Assembly: GCF_000002235.5 (NCBI RefSeq)
Contig: NW_022145550.1
Span: 1,082,501 to 1,146,500, forward strand
Source: Strongylocentrotus purpuratus
Taxonomy: Eukaryota; Echinodermata; Echinoidea; Camarodonta; Strongylocentrotidae
Length of the DNA stretch: 64,000 nucleotides
Direction: 5' to 3'
Shown here: one piece after another, positions 1 to 11,765 of the stretch
How the letters are laid out: every line of letters begins with the position of its first letter
How positions within the stretch are numbered: position 1 is the stretch's first letter
Notes under the pieces: model-generated
Databases searched by the model: none
Seen by the model: only the letters and a program-made list of their open reading frames with translations
Told to the model about the DNA's origin: nothing
Translations under genes and position numbers: made by a program

Positions 1-3000
1 CAGCACTATGTGTATAATTATGGCTGGTTGATATGACCAATAAACATAAATGTACATGGATTTCTGAGTGCTCATACATGTGTACATAAAACAATCCTGG
101 TGTATCATGCACACTGCGCCATACTTGATGTACATGTTGTGTGTAGTCTGGAGATATATAAATAGAAAGTGATATGGAAAATACAACACCCTTTATTGAA
201 AAATAGTATTATACCTTGACATTTGACCTGGCTACTTCGAAGTTTGTATCCTAGAGCACATTTCTGCCCAGGGCACCCCCCAGTATCTTTACCACATGGT
301 TCATCATTCAAGCAATGACATTTATCAGTGCATTGAGATCCATAGTAACCGTCTTCACATACATCTGGAACTGGGGATAATAAGAAATATTTCAGAAATA
401 AAAATTTAGCAATTATTACTAGTAAATAATATTATATGTACTTCACAAAAATCAGATTGCTTCTATTGAACAAATTATTTTCTTTGCAAATTATTAATTT
501 CAAAATTGTTTTTATTTTAACCAGTGACTGCATTTTTTTTCTTTGCAAAATTGATTAAAATTATTACACATATTCTTAAATGTATCAGTGCCATCACTAG
601 ATGAATCCATTCAATTATAGAAAACGTTCATCTCCTCTATCAATAATCATGAAAATAGTATATACCAGGATATATACTTGATGCGGGTATATCTACGAAA
701 AAAGGAGGTATAATACCCTATTTTAAAAGTGATTATATTTGTCAATGAATTATCTTATTTACAATAGGTATAGTACAGGCGCCACCAGATTCCTGTAGGA
801 AAAGGGGTTACAAATTAAAAAAGCTACAGTGTACATCTAAAATTATGATTATCTTACTTGAGGAAAGCATTTATGTCATATTATTTGTTATCGTTGCTGA
901 CCATGACTTACTTTGACAGTTGTCTCCAGACCAGCCAGTCAGACATCTACCTGTACATGTTCCACTATAAATATCACATGCCGAACCACCGCCTGCACAG
1001 TGACATGTCTGTGAACATCCTGGACCATATGTACCAATAGTACATACTGTAAAGTAATTCAAAATACAAAACCAGGATGGATTGATTATAATAAATTCAT
1101 AAGAAAGGAAAGTATTGTGCATGTTACAATAACTTCTCATTTAATTTCTCTTCTTCTCCTCCTCCGTCTTCTCCTTCTTCTTCTATTTCTTCTTCTTTTT
1201 CTCCTCCTCCTCTCTCCACTGAGTTGCGCATGACATCATTCATGAATCCAGCCACACTATGGGATGTGCGTTTGATATTCCAAGACAACATATAATTTTC
1301 TGAGAATTGCAGATGTACTCGTATGATAACTTTTAGGCCTTCTCTAGATACATGTATTTTCACTAATACAATTTGAGCAAAATTAATAGATCGGAAGACT
1401 TACGTGTGGTACATGCCCGACCATGGGCACCGACGTCACATGAACATCCATAGGGATCAGGCAGGCAAAAAAGATACCCATGACATTTTGTGGCAGGATC
1501 ATTGGTTACAGTACATTGAAACTCGCAGTTCAATCCAAATCGATTTCCACCACCATTTCTACAAACTGAAACAAAAATTAGTTGCATTGTTGAATCAAAA
1601 CCTTGTAGACTTGCATAAGAAATAAAGATTTCATGAGACAAATTTCAAATATGGTTGCTTCTTCTTTGCAAATTCTTTGCAAATAAATATTAATGTTATT
1701 AGGACATTTTTAAAGACATTTTAGACGGTATTAAGGAATAAGAAACAAAGGCAAATCTTTTCCCGTGCTGTATATTATGTTCCATTCATTTTTTTATTTA
1801 ATTGATTGTAATGCTTGGTGTTCGTTGTGTATACTTGTACATGGACATGTAAAATGAGCCGCAGCTCTGGTAGAGAGGGTCACTTTGCAAAGTATTTACA
1901 AAGTCATTTTACATTAATAGAATCTTTCACGCAAATAATGTTTTGAAGATTCATGACTTTTCCCCTATAATTTGGGTATATTTATGTATACACTAGAAAA
2001 AAATGAATTGCCACAAGTTCTCTCAAATATGTTTAACAAAAATATTGAATTTCATAGTTATCACACGAGAATAGCAAAATGTTATCACCTACCAAAGCCA
2101 AGAACGGTATTTTCCAGCCGGATTTTCACTTTCCGAGTCCCTATTTTTTTCTCAAAACTAAGTTATAAATGTATAAAGTATAATTGTTATTGTGCGAACC
2201 TACATCTAACAAGCTTTGCTTTCAAGTAGGTTCGTTTTTTTCATTTCCTGTAATTAAATTATTTTGCATTACAATGACCAAAAAACAATGTCAAAGATAT
2301 TTCAATGCTCATTTCTGTTATATCATTACGTTTATTAGTGTCTGTTATTGTTTATATTATATAAAAAGAAATACAAAAATAAATTCGCTCTGTATAGAGC
2401 TACTTCTACTATTACTACTTGTAGTCTGATTTCTTTTCTCGTCAGGAAGAAGAAAAAATATTTGATATGAAAATGTAAAATAGATGTACATTACTCTGTT
2501 CATTTTTTCATGGAATACAACGACAAGAAATATCTTCCTCAACTCATCTATACAGTGCGTCCCAGAAAAAACGAAACCGAGAATTATCCATGCTTTATCA
2601 TACTTAATCACGATTATAATTGATAAATGACACATATTTGTAAAGCTTAGATCCACTTCTTTCATATGATGCAAATCTTTTATGATGCATATTTCACGCA
2701 TGTGTGATTGACAACAATTTGAAGAGAGGAAACCAAAAAGTCTTTCGGCAGGCGGTATCTGAATTTCAAAGAGGAAATTACATTTCTAGAAAGTCCATTT
2801 TCTGCCCTTTCATATGACACCTCAATCAGGAAAAACTAGCCCGGAATAACAAAGTTCTGTTTGTTTTTAAAAAGTAATGCCTGCATTAACATAATTTGAT
2901 TAAACGAGTTATTTTTCACTGGCTGACAGCCGTAGCGACAGAGTTGACAAAAGACATGAAGAGAAGGTTGAGTTCTGGGAAGAGGTGAAAAATAATTTGT

Positions 3001-5666
3001 GAGCGTTATCATTCTTATTATGCAAGTGTGGAAGAACATCAGATCAGACAAGTTTCCTGAAAAGCATGGCTCTTCAAATGCCTTCATATATTAAATTTGT
3101 CATGTAACATCGTAAAGATCCAGGGTAGGATTTTTACGGCACGTGTTTGTGTAGTCCCATATGCATCTTTCTGTGTACAGTGTTTGTAACTTTACCAAGA
3201 CTTGGCCAAATTTCTTACCATTTTGATGATTCCAGAACCTTGAAATACACACAAATCCTTGTGTGCTAGATGATCAACCTTTTCTGGTCGATTCCACACC
3301 GTTTCTTTAAAAATGCAATCGCATGACCAGAACCGTTTCGTTGACGATCATACATGCATCACGTCTTTCGTCTACTGTCTGCAGGGGCGTAAATCCGTAC
3401 CGGGGAGTAGGGGGGGGGATGATCGGCGATAGCCATCACATACTAGCACGAGCACACGCCCACACTAATTTACGCAAGCGCGCGCGATCGCGCACGCACA
3501 AACACACAACACACACGCACACCCTAACGAACAAACAACAAACACACACATACCCAAACACACATGCATACACGCATGCACACACATGCCAAATTAGACA
3601 ACCATAAGGTAAAAGAATTGGACATATTTCGAAATACTGACAGCTGCAAACTGAAGTGTTTTGTTATAATGAATGAACTCCGAAATAAGACGACACACTT
3701 TCAATTTGTAACATAAAGATTGAGTATTTCGTCAGGAAGATGCGAACTCTTTATTTTAAGTCCCATCACTTAAAAATAATGTATAATGGTCAGGGGCGTC
3801 GCTAGACCTTTTTTAGTTGGGGGGAGGGTGAAGAGGCCAACGATTACCGACAAAACTGGCCCCAATAACCGACAAAATTAAATGTCCCAATATTTACAAA
3901 TTTGACCCTATATACCCGGGGCCGAAGGCTAAATTGTTTTTCCTACGGACTATCTATAGTACTTGCGTATGCGCAAATGGTCATTTTCCTCGACGACATA
4001 AATATACGAAATATTTCGTCAACTTAGTCAGCATCATAGCTATATATTTTAATGCAAGCGCGGAGCTAGGATCTCATCTTAGGGAGGGGCGGTAGTGAGC
4101 ATGCGCATCACTCAAAGAGCGCGCGAAGCGCGCTCATTAGGGGGGGTGTGGGTGATAGGCACGGGGTCTCAACTCCGCTTCTGCATCCGTCTAGTCAAAG
4201 GTCACGATTTTAGTTGGCCCTCTAGTCCTCCTCAAGAGGACATACTGTGTATGATCGAATCTCTTTGGTGATATGCCTACCGCGCGAAGCGCAGAAGCTT
4301 AGACGTTTCCTTTAATTATTATGAAAAGAAGACGATTTATTGTACCGTTCTCGACTATTAACCCTTGTCTGAATGAAATTCCCCCCCTCCCGCGCGAAGC
4401 GCGAAAGCTTTGGCATTCATTAAATTATTATAAAAAGAAGACGATTTGCTGTACCGTTCTCGACTGTTAATCCTTGTCTGAATTCAGTTCCCCCCCCCCC
4501 CGCCCTCCCCCTACCGCGCGGAAGTTTTGACATTTCATTAAATTATTAGAGAAAGTAGACGATTTGTTAAACCGTGCTCGATTTTTGTCTGAATTCGGTT
4601 TATCCCTCCCGCGCAAAGCAAAAGAAGTTTTGACGTTTCATTAAATTTTTAGAGAAAGAAGACGATTCGTTGCACCGTTTTCGACACTTAATAAGCCCCA
4701 TTTATCTGAATTCAGTTTTCCCCTCTCGCATGAAGCGCGGAAGCCTTGACGTTTCCTTAAATTATTAGAGAAAGCAGACGATTGGGTGTACTGTTTTCGA
4801 CTCTTATTTCTCGTCTGAATTCAGTTTCCCATTCCCGCGCGAAGCACGAAAAGCTTAGACGTTTGATTTAATTATTAGAGAAAGAAGACGATTCGTTGCA
4901 CCGTTTTTGACTCTTATTAAGCCCTATTTATCTGAATTCAATTCAATTCATTCAATACAAACAACAAAATAATTAATTCATAGACCTACACAAGTTTTAG
5001 GTGTGGACAAATGGCAACCAGCGAGTAGGACTTGGCAATGTAACAGTGAGCGTATTATTTATCACTTTCAATCAGATGCGTTCACAGTTTTCACACCTCT
5101 TAACAAATGTTTCTGGAATTTTTATAATGATACATCTACTGTGTTTATTAACTGAATCTAATGAATTCTTTAATTTCCTCAGCCAAATTCTTTCTCAAAT
5201 ATAAAAATAATAAGAATGTGTACAGGTTTACCTTGAAATAACTGAAGAGACAAACGGCCACTCTAAGTCTTGAGCACGCCAGGTCTGGAACTTCAGTCTT
5301 CATCTACCCCCCCCCCCCCCCACACACACACACTCCGGGGTCGGAGGGACCGCATGCGCGTTCCTAAAATCTCCAGGAAAGGGGTACTTTTTCGCGCGAC
5401 AAAATCCGGCCCGAGAATTGTATACAAAGGGGGTGTATTTGACTTATCACCCGTAGATTTCTTTAAAAAGGGGGTTATAAAATATCTTGAATATCATGGA
5501 CTAATTTATCAAATCCCTGGATCAAATTCCTGAAATTCCTGCTAGCTTTGAAAGCTCATTCACGATTATTTCATTTTGAAAAGTAAAAACATTGGCCCCT
5601 AGTCCCCTCGATCGACCAGAGCTCACCTGAAATTGGAGGGGGGGGTGGTACATTTAGCAGTGTTCC

Positions 5667-5706
<40 letters not shown>

Positions 5707-8700
5707 GGGGGGGGGGGTCTCCAAGGCAGGAAAAGCCAGCGAAAAGCCGTAAAGGGGGATTCAGCAATGTTGGCAGTCCTGAGATAGGGGGGGGGGGGGT
5801 GCTTTCAAAGGGAGGGAACGAGAATACGCGTACCCTAAATAACAATGAGTGGGGGAGCCGGGCATCTACTGTACATGATTGCACTTTTTAAGCGCTCGCG
5901 CGCTGGCGCACTTTACAGCTGGGCTATAATAATACCTTGCAAAACAACGAAAAATTATTCTGAAGCTTATGAAGTGCTTGTTCGCGCACGTAGCGCAACT
6001 ACTCTTAATGATCGTGACATATTGTATACATGTAGGCTATACAGTTATAAATACATTAAAACAAAATAACTCATTTCATTTCATGCATTATGCTGAAATT
6101 GAAACAATCAATTTTTTATTCTTCTTCTTCTTCCTTTTTTCTCTCTCTTTTTTTTTTGTAATCTCAGGGGGAATATTTGTACAGACCATCCCCCCTCCTT
6201 CAAGCTGGAGGGGGGGGGGTGCATCCCCCAGCCCCCGGGATTTACGCCCCTGACTGTGTGCATGGCTGATCGTAAATGAAACGGAGTTTAAAGGTGAGTT
6301 CTGGTTTTAAAAAAAGAAAATGGATTCTCACAGAATCAAACGAAAATTACACGAAATGTTCAAGATTTAAAACAAAATGTCATTTGCCAAACAATTTTGG
6401 TAGAAAATGTATACTGGCTATGTAATGAGCATAGAAAGATTAGGAAATCAAGTCTTGTATAGCCCCGACACCATTTGTGTAGTCCCATATACTTCTTTCT
6501 GTATACAGTGCTTGTTACTTTACCAAGACTGGGCCAAATGTATTATGATTTTGATGACTCCAGACTTTGCAGTACACATCAATACCTCTATCTTTAAGTC
6601 TGTTGTCAACTCTGTTTATTGCTACGGCAAGCAGCCAGTAAAAACGAAGTCGTTTAATCAAATTATGGCAATGCAAGCATTACTTTAAACAATCAGAACT
6701 TTGTTATTCCTGGCTAATTTTTCCTAATTGAGGTGTCATATGAAAGGGCAGAAAATGGACCTCCTAGAAATGTAATTTCCTCTTTGAATTTCAGATACCG
6801 CCCGCAAAATGACTTTTTGCTTTCCTCTCTTTAAATTGTTTTAATCACTCATGCGTGAAATATGCATCATATGCGTTGCATCAAATTAAAGAAGTTGATC
6901 TAAGCTTTACAAATATGTGCCATTTATGAATTACAATTGTGATTAAATTATGATAAAACATCGAAAATTCTCGGTTTCGTTTTTTTCTGGGACACACTGT
7001 ATATAAAGAGATTGAAAAAAATACAGCATTCCAACAGGCCTACCGTACTTACTTTCTAAACAATTCGTTCCATTGAAGTTGTTAGGACAGATACATAGAC
7101 CAGACTTGTCATCACAGACTCCACCATTGTAGCAGTTATCACAGATACCATAGCAATCAGGGGGACCCCACTTACCAGCCGGGCATTCTAATATGAGATA
7201 GGGAGAGTAATTTTTCAAATTCATCTTCACATTCATTTTTTCATCAATATTGTATTAACACTCTGTAAAATTAGATATTTGGTAGTCATCGTATCGTGGC
7301 TAATAGGGCGAGTGTTAGCTAGACATACAGATGATTCAAGACAAATAATTCATGTAATATTCAGGATGGTATTTTATTGAGGATAATACCGAAAAGGTGC
7401 CGTGTTTAATATAGCAGCCACCCCTCTGTATACGACTACAATAGGCAGGGACATTCCTGAAGGTGGTGAGGACGAGAAAGAGAAGAACCCCCATGAATTA
7501 TTTCACAAACTATTTATACTTTTGGGAAAGTTCCGGCCATGGTCTGCCATAAGACTTTAGAGACCATATATGGCCATGGTCAACATTCATGAATAAAACA
7601 TAAAGACCTCATGGCCATGGTCAAAGGATATTACTGAATATGAGTGGAACGGCATGGTATAATGGAATGTGCTTATCTAGAAAGTATTGTTTTAAAGGCT
7701 GTTCTGTGATGTTGGGTCTTACAATATTGAAATATAAATGAATAGATCATCATCCACATGTAACTTGCATAATCCTATCAATCTAAAATAAAGATTTCTT
7801 GGCAAAATATGAATCAAAACTTTTTACATGCATCATAACAAACAATATAATTTTGTGGAACAAAAGATTCCTCTCAAAAGTCCAGTCTAAATTAAGCAGG
7901 AATACACTTGTACATGTACCTCTGACAATGAGTCTGTATAATCCTCCTCTATTTTGATCCCTCTCGTTATTATAGTAGATCTCATAGATTCCTTGGTCGG
8001 ATGTCTGGATTGGGTTTGGGAAGTTGATCTGAGTCTGCCCAACAAAAGATGTAAGAACGTCACTTCCATCTTTCCTCCAAGTAATCACATTGTCACTCAG
8101 ATCAGGATTATTAAGACTATTCATGCTGATCATCACTCCATTGTCATTCACATTAACTGTCTTTGTAAACAATCCATCACTCGATGTGAATTTAGCTGTC
8201 AAAATTGATGATAATAATAAATTAGCCAAATAAAAAATGTTAACTTTAATACAATGCTTGTACCTACAGGGCATGTGCACTGAAATCATACATTTATATA
8301 ATACTTTTATGTTACATGTATTTCGAAATATATGATTTAAAATATTCACTTGCATTATTGAAATAAATCGTTTCCTGTAAATATTTTTCAATAACGAGCT
8401 TAGATCATTTCCAAGATTAAAACATGGCATCTAGTCTGGTGTATGTCAAAATCTGTTTGGACTTTTATTTGTCCATTTAAATGTACCGTAAGTAAACAAA
8501 AACACAAATTGGCATGTTTCAGGCCCAACGCATTACCGTGCATGCTTTGCTCAGGGAGGTGATAAAGAAGGAGTGGAATCAAGCCGCTTTACTTTGGCCC
8601 CATGCTCCAAGCCGCGGAAAAGTTATGCGCTAATCTGCAACTGTTGACCAGGTGGTGAGATAAAAGAGCGCATGAAATATCAGGATTTAGAATTTCTACA

Positions 8701-10694
8701 TCAGAAAATGGTATCCCAGCAAATGTTCGTAGTTCCTTTCAATGATTTCTCATCAATAATTATTATTGTTGAATGTGTAATGCATTTTTTTAAACGCGAA
8801 AACACGCATTAGCAGACTTAAAGTTATCGAAGATTGTAAATCATGAATTAAATGACGGGACATTAAAACATGCGAAAGTAGGCGAATTAACATAAAATAT
8901 TGAGTTTTTGTCAGGATCTAATTTTTCTTTGACCAACTCTGGCACACAAATTATAGGAAGGGCGGAGTACTTTTAAAAAATTGTTTGATGCACTTTTCCC
9001 AATACAATCCCGATTTAAAGTTGATAATTTACACTGAAATTTTGCCGGTAATTTAATATCTTGTAATAAATGTGAAACTGGTGCCTGGCCTCCGAAGTTC
9101 CCCGCAGTGGAAGAGCGACGGAGGAGCATGGAACTTCAAAGCCAAGTGGAATTTTACACATCCATTTTTACGCTTTAGAACTCACGCATGCGTTTGAATA
9201 AAAATTACAAGAGTTTTCACTCCTTCTCGATCAACTCCCTGCTTTGCTTATGATAACTTTTTTTAATGTTGTGCTATTTACCCAAAAGTCTTACATGTCT
9301 TAAACGAATCCTACTGTGGCATCGTCAGATTCATTCTAATTAGATACAAGTATCGAACCTTTGTACTAGCCATTCTCAAGCAAAAAATGCTCAAAAGCAT
9401 CATATTAGTTGAGCCATGTTATTGAATCACCCTCGCTCCGGAACCTCAGTAAACCGTCTTGCAGTATGAACTTTTATTTTTATTTTTCCTTAGCAGCTGC
9501 ATTTACACTGCAACAAAATATCATTGATTTTCTCACATTCGAGTGTTTCGCTCAAAACACGTAGGAAAATAAAAAAAAAAAAAAAATCCAGCTCTGTGTT
9601 TTTTGTAGATTTTTGCAGTGCAAATGCAACCTTCTGTAAGATACCCATTTGTGCTTACGTGACTCATCTCACTTCCATGCTAACGCATGTAGAGCACCGA
9701 CAAGTGGCACATGCGCACTACACACCAACAGCAACGGATATGATCAAACTTCAACGGGTTTTTAATAGGTTTTTAGAGTAGTGTAAATAGTGTTTTCAAT
9801 GAGGATACTCCGTGATGTTCCATGACAAATAATATGACGGTGCATGTTCACGATTTGTTATCAAACCTTGCTATATCTTTGTATTAAGGAGGTTCCTCTA
9901 ATGTTTGAGAAATCTCCAAAATGCAATATAATCTCAGTCTATATTCTTAAAGAAGAATAATGGTTTATTGATAAACAAAAAACATTACAGCAAAGTCGCT
10001 TTGCAAAGATTTTAGAAATAACAACTGATAATCAAAAATAATATTTCAAATGTTTTCTCGCATAACCAAATATGATGTTCGATTCTTTATTCTTCATTAC
10101 AATATATGTATATAGATCTGTTGTAAAAATTGGAATCGTGATTAATTGTATCTACAAAGCCCATTTACAAAGCGTGACACTACATGTATATAGCAATTCA
10201 GGATTTAAACTGAGATTAATTTGGATATTTCATGTATTGTATAACGTACATCACTACATGAATTATACATGTACAAAACTTGAATCTATAAAAGATAACA
10301 CTATACATTCTATGAAGCATTAATGAATACATCTTTAAAAAAAGGAAATCCTATACTTATATTATAATAATGGTCTTACCATCATGTCGTTGGAAAAGTG
10401 TAGTAACCCTTGTAACATCTCGATCATGTTTAGAAGCCTCACAGTAGAAAGGGCCGAAACCATCATTACCCCATCCATCTCCTGTAGGGAATACGACCTT
10501 TCTGATGAATGCACTGCCAGCTCCTGTATGAGTCACATCTTCTGGTGGTGATCTGTCTGTTGTTATGGGTGCTGATCTACCAAATGATAGTGTAGCGTTT
10601 GTATCTGTATCACTGGGGTAACATTGATACTGACCACGAGCTGAACCTACTCTGGTGTATTCCCCGGTCAGCACTGTAATATGAACAACCTCAC
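1..10694 (-). CDS. Gene B: Tie-type receptor ectodomain, 5' half, runs off the left edge
   Basis: Gene model joined on the minus strand from six exons: 10694-10380, 8195-7920, 7187-7053, 1565-1404, 1046-912 and 370-215. All have GT-AG borders and are phase 1-1 (2 bases, whole codons, 1 base), so they join without a frame break into about 393 residues. The domain order is Ig, Ig, then four EGF/laminin-type modules. Established knowledge: this is the order at the N terminus of Tie1/Tie2 receptors. The landmarks KVV...FYCE in Ig1, RLIVR at the end of Ig2, CPAGKWGPPDC in EGF1 and FCLPDPYGCSC in EGF2 fit Tie better than any other family I know. The signal-peptide exon lies somewhere right of 10.7 kb and was not found. 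The third Ig, FN3, membrane and cytoplasmic exons lie left of the window, so whether B ends in a kinase or in phosphatase domains is unknown. Its paralogue, gene A, ends in phosphatase domains. Confidence 0.85.
215..370 (-). CDS. Gene B exon: EGF/laminin-type module 4
   Basis: The exon has acceptor CCCCAG and donor GTATAA and is phase 1-1 (156 bp). It encodes one cysteine-rich module with CEDGYYGSQCTDKCHC followed by CALGY. It is nearly identical to gene A exon 61716-61874, and the flanking intron sequence is also alike, so the two derive from a segmental duplication. In Tie receptors such modules sit between Ig2 and Ig3. The next exon is beyond the left edge. Confidence 0.9.
371..911. other. 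Gene B intron
   Basis: The intron between EGF3 and EGF4 is AT-rich and holds no recognised gene. The matching intron of gene A (61875-63381) is about 970 bp longer, largely because it carries a hAT insertion. Confidence 0.8.
912..1046 (-). CDS. Gene B exon: EGF/laminin-type module 3
   Basis: 135 bp, phase 1-1, acceptor TTTACAG and donor GTAAGT. It encodes CTIGTYGPGCSQTCHC and then a second half ending in GWSGDNC, the GxYGPxC pattern of Tie and MEGF-type EGF repeats. The paralogous gene A exon is 63382-63513. It is one residue longer than the gene A copy, with an extra small residue in the glycine-rich loop. No frame break. Confidence 0.9.
1047..1403. other. Gene B intron with CTT/CCT-rich tract
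   Basis: This short intron contains a pyrimidine-rich run at about 1142-1216. Gene A's matching intron (63514-63884) has an expanded (CCT)n tract at the same place, so this is a shared microsatellite that changed after duplication. No gene was seen. Confidence 0.75.
1404..1565 (-). CDS. Gene B exon: EGF module 2 with Tie landmark
   Basis: 162 bp, phase 1-1, acceptor TTTCAG and donor GTAAGT. The product contains NRFGLNCEFQC and then FCLPDPYGCSCDVGAHG. The string FCLPDPYGCSC is, from memory of the family, the signature of the second EGF module of vertebrate Tie1/Tie2 and is rarely found elsewhere. It is the strongest single piece of evidence for a Tie-type ectodomain. The paralogous gene A exon is 63885 onward. 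Confidence 0.92.
1566..2550. other. Gene B intron, left part
   Basis: AT-rich intronic DNA between EGF2 and the transposon cluster. I see no gene or clear repeat boundary here. Confidence 0.6.
3020..3340 (-). repeat. MITE-like repeat family M, copy 1
   Basis: This sequence recurs at 6286-6590, 13635-13830, 40161-40509 and 43485-43775. Shared blocks include the GTAGTCCCATAT segment, the ACTTTACCAAGAC segment and an end reading CCAGAAC. Similarity by eye is high but imperfect, indicating an old, interspersed family. It lies inside the inverted-end element, left of the hAT insertion. Confidence 0.65.
3382..6252. mobile_element. hAT-like non-autonomous element, 2.87 kb, with 8-bp target duplication
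   Basis: The left end CAGGGGCGTAAATCC (3382) and right end GGATTTACGCCCCTG (ending 6252) are perfect 15-bp inverted repeats. They are flanked by ACTGTCTG (3374-3381) and ACTGTGTG (6253-6260), an 8-bp duplication with one mismatch, as hAT elements make. Inside are a CA-rich tract (3440-3595), a ~110-bp minisatellite (4281-4945), poly-C (5306-5322), poly-T/poly-G (5671-5717) and G-rich blocks. No transposase frame was seen. Confidence 0.82.
4281..4945. repeat. Minisatellite, six units of ~95-125 bp
   Basis: Units begin with a CGCGCGAAGCGCG-like block, then GACGTTTCATTAAATTATTAGAGAAAG-like sequence (split here at most by substitutions), then a GACGATT...ACCGTTCTCGAC block and CTTGTCTGAATTCAG with a C-run. 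The same unit occurs in reverse at 11470-11720, 23535-23730, 28245-28620 and 29632-29690. Confidence 0.85.
6286..6590 (+). repeat. MITE-like repeat family M, copy 2
   Basis: It begins AAAGGTGAGTTCTGG, the same end as the copy at 40161. It contains the CCCATATACTTCTTTCTG and CTTTACCAAGACTGG blocks shared with copy 1, and lies on the right side of the hAT insertion. Confidence 0.6.
7053..7187 (-). CDS. Gene B exon: EGF module 1
   Basis: 135 bp, phase 1-1, acceptor TATTAG and donor GTAAGT. The product reads CPAGKWGPPDC, then CYNGGVCDD, then CICPNNFNGTNC. Established knowledge: in Tie receptors the first EGF module follows Ig2 directly with a C-x-x-x-KWGP-x-C start and a NNGVC centre, which matches. 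This exon lies only 53 bp from the right end of the transposon cluster. Confidence 0.92.
7188..7919. other. Gene B intron
   Basis: The intron between Ig2 and EGF1. It has several short direct repeats of a CATGGCCATGGTC-like block around 7555-7625. No gene was recognised. Confidence 0.6.
7920..8195 (-). CDS. Gene B exon: Ig domain 2
   Basis: 276 bp, phase 1-1, acceptor TTGACAG and donor GTACAT. The domain has the strand-C tryptophan in VITWRKDG, then a DQGIYEIYY motif where many Ig domains have DxGxYxC, and ends LYRLIVRG. The missing cysteine pair and the RLIVR ending directly before an EGF module match Ig2 of Tie2. It is the whole domain in one exon. Confidence 0.9.
8196..10379. other. Gene B intron, 2.2 kb
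   Basis: AT-rich intron between Ig1 and Ig2 with an A-run at about 9570-9587. I see no exon-like block with good splice sites and no repeat with clear ends. Confidence 0.6.
10380..10694 (-). CDS. Gene B exon: Ig domain 1
   Basis: 315 bp, phase 1-1, acceptor GTTGCAG and donor GTAAGA. The domain holds GQYQCYPSD, then RKVVFPTGDGWG, then FGPFYCEASKHDRDVTRV. Vertebrate Tie2 Ig1 has a comparable KKVVW ... YFCE ... IRIRT stretch (from memory). The exon needs one base from an upstream exon, which should hold the signal peptide. That exon is not identified in the window. Confidence 0.88.
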
Positions 10695-11308
10695 CTGCAA
10701 CATACAAAATGAAGGGAAATTCACTGTTGAAGAATAGTCGTTCAACTTTAGAGTACATCTCCCTCTACACATTCAGGCACTGCATTTTAATGACTCTGGT
10801 ATGATTAAAAAAAGAAGCGTCCTGCTTTATTAGTATGCATCTAGAGTGCAAATACACATAATTATTGAACTTCATAATTTTATTGCAAAGTTGTAGAACC
10901 ACATCATTGGTACATAGAGCTTCAAAATAAAATAACTGCCATTGGGATATTACACTTGTTAATACACCAAGTTTAGTCTTAGGAATGTATGTAGAGGTTG
11001 CCAGGTACACTTGGAAAATACGTATTCATTCAATTCGTAACCCTTTGTTGATCAGGAATTTAATGCAACTTAACAAAATATCCATATCAGAACTTATCAC
11101 CCCTGTACATGTAGTTCATAAACACTTTGGTGAAGAAGACATAAAGTAAATTATAGAAATAGTCCAATGAAGAGAAGGCTTCATCCTAAAACACACTTAC
11201 ATATAACTAAACATATCATTGTACAGTACTCCAAAATTATACCATTAACTAGACAACTTTCAACTGAAACATAGCAACCTTTACCTACAAAATTAGTAAA
11301 AGACTTGA

Positions 11309-11765
11309 TACAATATTAGGGGCATAGTCAGGGGGGCGGTGGGTGCAGTCGCCCCCCCCCCCCCCCCCCCCAAAAAAAAAAAAAAAAAACGCCGGCCAAA
11401 GAGAGAGAGAGAGAGAGAGAGAGTAGAGAAAAAAATAAAAAGACGTAGGAAGAAAAAGGAGCAGACATAAACATTTTTGAAAATTCAGACAAGAATTAAG
11501 AGTCGATAACGGTACAACGAATCGTCTTCTTTCTCTAATAATTTAATGAAACTTCAAAGCTTCGCGCGGAGGGGGGGGAACTGAATTAAGACAAGGATTA
11601 AGAGTCAAGAATGGTACAACAATTGTCTTCTTAAGTTCTTTCTCTAATAATTTAATGAAACGTCAAAGCTTCCGCACTTCACCTACCCCCCTAGGGAGCA
11701 CGAAATCTGTATGTGATTCGCACGCTTCACGTGCTCACTACCGCACCCCCCCTAAAATAAAATCA
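11309..11765. repeat. Dispersed G-run element carrying ~110-bp minisatellite units
   Basis: It starts with AGGGGCATAGTCAGGGGGG and a C-run/A-run, then a GA microsatellite (11400-11423). About two units of the ~110-bp minisatellite follow, in reverse orientation to 4281-4945, and the right side reads ATCATAGCTACACGC. The ends resemble the G-rich hAT-like family, but I found no target duplication. Confidence 0.6.

Larger units (their letters stand above)
2553..6999. mobile_element. Tc1/mariner-like element with ~400-bp inverted ends, carrying nested insertions
   Basis: The ends are CAGTGCGTCCCAG at 2553 and its complement CTGGGACACACTG ending at 6999. TA dinucleotides flank them at 2551-2552 and 7000-7001, as in Tc1/mariner. 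The similarity of the two ends continues inward for about 400 bp (2553 to ~2955 against ~6600 to 6999). A solo copy of this end lies at 47363-47670. The centre carries MITE-like family M sequence, and that is split by a hAT element (3382-6252). No transposase reading frame was seen, so it is non-autonomous. It sits in the gene B intron between EGF1 and EGF2. Confidence 0.8.

Noticed and set aside
7783-8430. The whole 215-residue open frame as one exon
   Set aside because: Only 7920-8195 has splice sites and Ig sequence; the rest is read-through into introns.
1-10694. Calling gene B a Tie tyrosine kinase
   Set aside because: No cytoplasmic exon of gene B is in the window, and its neighbour with the same ectodomain is a phosphatase, so the class is left open.
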